Of a stretch of DNA of 62,972 nt, positions 59,119 through 62,972 are shown in pieces. Origin of the DNA: Bordetella parapertussis (GTDB taxonomy: Bacteria; Pseudomonadota; Gammaproteobacteria; Burkholderiales; Burkholderiaceae_C); contig CAMDKD010000016.1 in assembly GCA_945901125.1 (NCBI GenBank), forward strand, positions 1 to 62,972. The letters are read 5' to 3'. The first letter of the stretch is position 1. Each line of letters begins with the position of its first letter. Under the pieces are notes generated by a model, which worked only from the letters and a program-made list of their open reading frames with translations, searched no databases and was not told where the DNA came from. The position numbers were made by a program, and so were the translations under genes.

Positions 59119-60738
59119 ATGAATGCTATTGCCACTGAACACGTTTTTCTGACGGCGGCTTTTTACAAGTTCGTCGACCTGCCGGATTTCCAGGACATGA
59201 AACCGCCTTTGCTGGCTTTTTGCGAAGCCCACCATGTCAAAGGCATGATTTTGCTGGCGCGCGAAGGCATTAACAGCACGATTGCCGGTAAGGCGCAAGA
59301 CGTGCACGCGGTGCTGGCTTACTTGCGTGCCGACCCGCGCCTGGCCGATTTGGAACACAAAGAGTCTTTTGCAGACGCACCGCCTTTTCACCGCATGAAA
59401 GTGCGTTTGAAAAAAGAAATCGTCACCATGGGCGTGGACGGCATCAGCCCGATTCACATGGCCGGTACTTATGTGAAACCGCAGGACTGGAACGCTTTGA
59501 TCAGCGACCCGGACGTGGTGCTCATAGATACGCGCAACGACTACGAAGTGGAAATAGGCACGTTCGCCGGGGCCATCAACCCTGACATACAAACGTTTTC
59601 CCAGTTACCCGCATGGGTGGAAAAAGCGCGTGAATTACAAACTGATAGCGGGCGCAAACCCAAGGTCGCCATGTTTTGCACCGGCGGCATACGCTGCGAA
59701 AAATCCACTGCGCTCATGCGCACCCACGGCTTTGACGAGGTGTTTCATTTGCAAGGCGGTATTTTGAAATACCTGGAGCAAGTCGCACCCGCGCAAAGCC
59801 TGTGGCAGGGTGAGTGTTTTGTGTTCGATGAACGCACCTCGGTCGGTCACGGTCTGGTGCCGGGCAAACTCGGCATATGTCGCAGTTGCCGCGACCCGCT
59901 GGCCGAAGGCATGACAGAGTCACCTTTGTTTGAACTCGGTGTCAGTTGCCCGCGCTGCCATGCGAACACCAGCGAAGAACACAAGCAACGCGCGCGCGAA
60001 AGACAAAAACAGTTTGTGCTGGCCAAGGCGCGCGGGCAAGTGCATTTGGGCGAACCGCAAAAACAAAAAAGCATTGCCGCCTTGCTGCCACCCGAGGCAC
60101 CTGTTCTGTATTCATTCCGCCGTTGTCCTTACGCCATGCGCGCCCGCATGGCGCTGCTGGCCGCAGGCATACGCTGTGAAATTCGTGAAGTCGCGCTGGC
60201 GCAAAAACCGCAAAACATGTTGGATGTGTCGCCCAAAGGCACGGTGCCGGTGTTGGTCTTACCGCACGCAGTGATCGAGCAAAGCCTGGACATCATGCTG
60301 TGGGCTTTGCGCCGGCACGACCCGCAGTCATGGTTGCCGGATGACAGCCAATTGTTGTCGCAGCAACTGGCCTTGATCGCCGCCTGCGACGACGGATTCA
60401 AACACCACCTGGACCGCTACAAATACCCAGGCCGTTACAACTTGCCCGACGGTGTCTCAAACCGCGATGCTGGCGCTGAGTTTTTGCAGCAACTGAATCA
60501 ACGCCTCACCCAAAGCGCGTACCTGAGCGGCGACAGTTTTGGACTGGCAGATGCTGCCATTGCGCCGTTTGTCAGGCAGTTCGCTCACACCGACCCTGAC
60601 TGGTTTACCGCTCAAGCTTGGGGCTGTTTGCAGCAATGGCTATCGGCTTTTGAAAGCTCAGCTTCCTACCAGCAATGCATGCACAAATACAAAGTCTGGT
60701 ACCCGGGACACAAGCCGCTGGCTTTTCCTCCGGTCTGA
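59119..60738 (+). CDS. trhO: TrhO-type tRNA uridine hydroxylase fused to a glutathione S-transferase-like domain
   Basis: A 539-residue fusion. Residues 1-300 match the TrhO/YceA (UPF0176) rhodanese family: an acylphosphatase-like domain, AFYKFVDLPDFQDMKPPLLAFCEAHHVKGMILLAREGINSTIAG, then the rhodanese domain with the catalytic Cys in VAMFCTGGIRCEKSTALM, and a cysteine-rich zinc-like segment CRSCRDP...CPRCHANTSEEHK. TrhO hydroxylates U34 of tRNA. From about residue 330 (APVLYSFRRCPYAMRARMALLAAGI) begins a GST/Grx-like thioredoxin fold with a helical C-terminal domain that includes YLSGDSFGLADAAIAPFVRQFAH. The two parts are normally separate proteins. No frameshift or stop separates them. Confidence 0.88.
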   Translation: MNAIATEHVFLTAAFYKFVDLPDFQDMKPPLLAFCEAHHVKGMILLAREGINSTIAGKAQDVHAVLAYLRADPRLADLEHKESFADAPPFHRMKVRLKKEIVTMGVDGISPIHMAGTYVKPQDWNALISDPDVVLIDTRNDYEVEIGTFAGAINPDIQTFSQLPAWVEKARELQTDSGRKPKVAMFCTGGIRCEKSTALMRTHGFDEVFHLQGGILKYLEQVAPAQSLWQGECFVFDERTSVGHGLVPGKLGICRSCRDPLAEGMTESPLFELGVSCPRCHANTSEEHKQRARERQKQFVLAKARGQVHLGEPQKQKSIAALLPPEAPVLYSFRRCPYAMRARMALLAAGIRCEIREVALAQKPQNMLDVSPKGTVPVLVLPHAVIEQSLDIMLWALRRHDPQSWLPDDSQLLSQQLALIAACDDGFKHHLDRYKYPGRYNLPDGVSNRDAGAEFLQQLNQRLTQSAYLSGDSFGLADAAIAPFVRQFAHTDPDWFTAQAWGCLQQWLSAFESSASYQQCMHKYKVWYPGHKPLAFPPV

Positions 60739-60770
60739 GTTACCTGTTTTTTTTCAATCCGGACTTCACC

Positions 60771-61616
60771 ATGGAACTTACACGCAACGCACTTATCACA
60801 GGCGCTAACACCGGTATAGGCCGGGTCACTGCCATCGAACTGTCCAAGCAGGGCTACCGCTTGTTTCTGGCAGGCCGTTCATTGCAACGCACACAAGCCG
60901 TGATGGATGAGATTCGTGCCATCACCGGCCGCCAAGACACGGTGCAATTCTTGCCCTTGCAACTCGATGATTTAGCTTCAGTCAAAGCCTGTGCGCAGCA
61001 GTTTCTAGACACCGGACTCGACTTGCACTTGCTGGTCAACAACGCCGGTCTGGCCGGCAAACGCGGCACAACGCAACAAGGCTTTGAGCTGGCTTTCGGG
61101 GCGAATCATCTGGGACATTTTTTGTTGACGCTGTTGTTGCTGGACAAACTCAAAAGCAGTGCACCGGCTCGTGTAGTCACGGTGGCAAGTCGCGCCCACC
61201 GCATGGCATTCAAGGGCATGCCTTGGGATAAATTGCAGCAAAGCAGCCGCAGCCTGAGCGGTGTGCCGGAATACGCGGTCTCCAAACTCGCCAATATTCT
61301 TTTCAGCCGGCAACTGGCCGGTGTCTTGTCCGCTTCAGGTGTGTCTTGTTATGCATTGCACCCCGGCGTGGTTGCTACTGAGGTGTGGCGCGAATTGCCG
61401 CGCTTTTTGCGTCCGCTCTTGAAATGGCGCGGAATGTTGACGCCTGAGCAAGGGGCGCAAACCAGCTTGCACTGTTGCCTGACGGCGCCTGCAACTGAAA
61501 GCGGTTTGTACTATGACAAATGCCGCCCGGTATCAGCTTGTGCCGCTGCATCCAACGATGAGGCCGCACACAGGCTCTGGGACAGTTCCATGCATTGGGT
61601 GAAGGACTTTTTGTGA
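60771..61616 (+). CDS. SDR-family oxidoreductase (retinol dehydrogenase-like)
   Basis: A 281-residue SDR from ATG 60771; an open frame upstream reaches back into the previous gene and is ignored. The cofactor motif is NALITGANTGIGRVTAIELSKQG, the LLVNNAG is present, and the active site is VASRAHRMAF with the Tyr-Lys pair in VPEYAVSKLANILFSRQLA. LHPGVVATEVWRELP is typical of the retinol-dehydrogenase/WW-domain oxidoreductase-like group. The substrate is unknown. It follows the TrhO-GST gene by 32 bases. Confidence 0.9.
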   Translation: MELTRNALITGANTGIGRVTAIELSKQGYRLFLAGRSLQRTQAVMDEIRAITGRQDTVQFLPLQLDDLASVKACAQQFLDTGLDLHLLVNNAGLAGKRGTTQQGFELAFGANHLGHFLLTLLLLDKLKSSAPARVVTVASRAHRMAFKGMPWDKLQQSSRSLSGVPEYAVSKLANILFSRQLAGVLSASGVSCYALHPGVVATEVWRELPRFLRPLLKWRGMLTPEQGAQTSLHCCLTAPATESGLYYDKCRPVSACAAASNDEAAHRLWDSSMHWVKDFL

Positions 61617-61762
61617 TCCATAGCCGTTCTTATATTGAGTGGCAAAAACAGCAGTAAAAAGCATCAGATGTAGCTTCATGGCCTGGTTTGCCGCTACCTG
61701 CTTGACAAACTGCTGCGGGCCTTAGGTGCAGATTAGCGCTCAGTGACAGACAAGGAAAATAC

Positions 61763-62668
61763 CTACTGAAAAGAAATGTCACTCATTGCAATCACTGCTT
61801 CATTGAAATCGTAGATCATTTTTACGCCCTTAGGTTTTTTTCTAATGACAGAAATACCCGCGCCGCCTGCCCATATTTGAATCTGCGGCGGAAGCAAGCG
61901 CCGAAAATGCAGCAGCGTTGGCAACACATCGCGCGCCGGGTGCGCAAAGCTGAAAGAAAGTGCAACCGCATCAACCTTGCATGAAATAGCGGCAAGCTTT
62001 AGGTTATTCAACGGGATATCAGATCCAATATTGATAGTGACAGCGCCGTTCTCAGCCAGCACAGCCTCGGCCATTAACAGCCCAAGCAAATGGTGCTCTC
62101 CCGGTGGAAGCGCGAACAAAATAACCGGTAAACCTTTTTTAGGTTGGAAATTGAGGATCTCTGCCTGTAAATAGCGTTCGATATAAGCGGTACAAAGGTG
62201 CTCATGGTGAATATCAATTTCATCTCGAGTCCAAGCGTCCCCAATACTGATCATAAGCGGAGTGATGGTATTTTGAACAAACGTTAGCATTGTTTGCGTG
62301 CGGCGCTTCTTTTTTAAAAGAGCTATAAATTCTTTTAATTTTGCCAACTTGATGTATTCAATGAATTTATGTGTTGATTCATCGGGCATTGCAAGTTGAA
62401 TATTCAAGCCTAGCTCAGATTTGAGCTTTTCAAGTTCCAACACAGTCTTGCCTACAACTTGTGCAGGCCGAAAACCGGCTTCCAGCAAGCGTTTTATCAA
62501 GAGAAGCTGCTCTACAGTTTTGAGTGAGAAGCCCGGCTTGCCATCAAGGTTTGATTCCTTGGGAGGGAATTCGAATCGCTGACGCCATTTTCGCAACTGT
62601 TCATTACTGAATCCCGTTTCACGTTCGATTTCAGATGGTAAAAAAAATGGGCTGGTACGCATGATCAT
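61763..62668 (-). CDS. MerR-family regulator with B12-binding domain (CarH/LitR-like)
   Basis: A 301-residue regulator. A MerR helix-turn-helix covers about residues 10-80 (LPSEIERETGFSNEQLRKWRQRFEFP ... FSLKTVEQLLLIKRLLEAGF). A helix-bundle B12-binding part follows, with WTRDEIDIHHEHL: this is W-x9-E-H, the motif of CarH proteins that hold the upper face of adenosylcobalamin. The Rossmann-like domain carries PPGEHHLLGLLMAEAVL, fitting E-x-H-x-x-G with the His that ligates cobalt from below. CarH-type repressors release DNA when light breaks the cobalt-carbon bond. No obvious target gene lies in this window. The two ATG starts are at 62668 and 62662. Confidence 0.82.
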   Translation of the reverse strand: MIMRTSPFFLPSEIERETGFSNEQLRKWRQRFEFPPKESNLDGKPGFSLKTVEQLLLIKRLLEAGFRPAQVVGKTVLELEKLKSELGLNIQLAMPDESTHKFIEYIKLAKLKEFIALLKKKRRTQTMLTFVQNTITPLMISIGDAWTRDEIDIHHEHLCTAYIERYLQAEILNFQPKKGLPVILFALPPGEHHLLGLLMAEAVLAENGAVTINIGSDIPLNNLKLAAISCKVDAVALSFSFAHPARDVLPTLLHFRRLLPPQIQIWAGGAGISVIRKKPKGVKMIYDFNEAVIAMSDISFQ

Positions 62669-62972
62669 TCACGGTAACAGTTAAATAAACATTTGTCCGA
62701 TCTATTTTGTCACGGACAAAGTCACTATATTTGTTCTGTAAGCACGATCTAGAAACACGTGCTTTAACTGTGCACTTGAAATTTAAGTCGTGTGGCTTGA
62801 TCTGGTGCAGTAAATGAGAGAACAACACTAGTGTCCCAACGTTTGCCGTCAGACTCAGCGTAACCTCATGATTTATTTGAATAAATCTGACTTTCCCCTT
62901 GTCCACGATTTGAATCGTTTTCCGGACTTAGGGCATGCTCGGCGGATCTCATCTGCTGGGGACTGGCATGCA
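62669..62972. other. A+T-rich region upstream of the CarH-like gene, to the window edge
   Basis: This 304-base stretch carries the inverted repeat at 62692-62720, a short palindrome ACGATT-TG-AATCGT at 62905-62918, and no recognisable gene. The control region of the regulator and perhaps of a divergent gene past the edge lies here. Confidence 0.5.
62692..62720. promoter_or_regulatory. Inverted repeat upstream of the CarH-like regulator gene
   Basis: TTTGTCCG (62692-62699) and CGGACAAA (62713-62720) form a perfect eight-base inverted repeat with a 13-base spacer. It lies 23 bases before the regulator's start codon. On the minus strand, TTGTCC and ACAAAT sit 17 bases apart within it and could be weak -35 and -10 boxes. 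This is the expected place for an autoregulatory operator. Confidence 0.55.

Noticed and set aside
57908..59122. Open frame of 404 codons opposite the serine hydrolase gene
   Set aside because: Unusually long, but it lies wholly antisense to a protein with SxxK and YxN motifs and shows Arg/Gln/His-rich sequence with no recognised domain.
1..62972. tRNA, rRNA, integrase, transposase and CRISPR genes
   Set aside because: I looked for cloverleaf, transposase and repeat-spacer patterns on both strands and saw none that could be supported by eye.

Overview
The window reads as a chromosomal segment of a betaproteobacterium, most like Burkholderiales and possibly the Comamonadaceae group. This rests on gene content and protein character: a DUF934/CysI/CysH/CysD/CysN sulfate operon, a fused PhnE permease, a TRAP transporter beside a UxaA-type dehydratase, an HrpA helicase with the DUF3418-type tail, and a ThiE with an N-terminal extension. 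No rRNA, tRNA, CRISPR array, phage or transposase gene was seen. Both ends (about 1-1.5 kb and 61.7-63 kb) look richer in A+T than the middle.

Layout. 1-2.7 kb: the N-terminal part of a 7TM signalling protein, a PaaI-type thioesterase and a TetR regulator. 2.9-7.4 kb: a tightly overlapped three-gene operon of an MMPL/RND pump, a LolA-like periplasmic protein and an outer-membrane barrel. 7.6-12.9 kb: thiamine genes thiO-thiS-thiG-thiE, an oppositely oriented thiD, and cytX behind a clear TPP riboswitch. 13-27 kb: sulfur assimilation. FNR, ferredoxin, ATP sulfurylase, an APS-type reductase, DUF934, sulfite reductase and a TauE/SafE transporter run leftward. The sulfate ABC transporter CysTWA, MetY, the sulfate-binding protein and a frameshifted OprP-like porin run rightward from a shared control region. 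27-31.3 kb: an MnmC-like oxidoreductase, YggX, DsbB, ArgA and a VapBC pair. 31.3-37 kb: hrpA, which carries two in-frame palindromic repeat insertions, then a di-heme oxidoreductase. 37.4-45 kb: a sugar-acid catabolic locus with a dehydratase and TRAP transporter on one strand and a hydratase, a GarR-like reductase and an SDR on the other. 45-53 kb: an atypical metzincin-like protein, an FKBP, a PhnCDE-type transporter, an MFS carrier and a PhyH dioxygenase. 53-57.5 kb: a compact uncharacterised operon of a ModA-like protein, an SDR, a thioredoxin-fold isomerase, a nitronate monooxygenase and an MFS carrier. 57.6-63 kb: a serine hydrolase, a TrhO-GST fusion, an SDR and a CarH/LitR-like B12-binding MerR regulator.

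How genes work together. Sulfate enters by Sbp-CysTWA. CysDN activates it to APS, CysH (with the cysteine pattern of iron-sulfur APS reductases) reduces that to sulfite, and CysI makes sulfide for MetY. No APS kinase and no CysJ flavoprotein were seen, so the adjacent ferredoxin and FNR are plausible electron donors. The thiamine genes make the thiazole moiety and salvage HMP; thiC is not in the window.

The observations I rate highest are the palindromic repeats inside hrpA, which differ by compensatory base changes, the CarH-like regulator with its own inverted repeat, the metzincin-like protein with a shifted zinc motif, and the TrhO-GST fusion.
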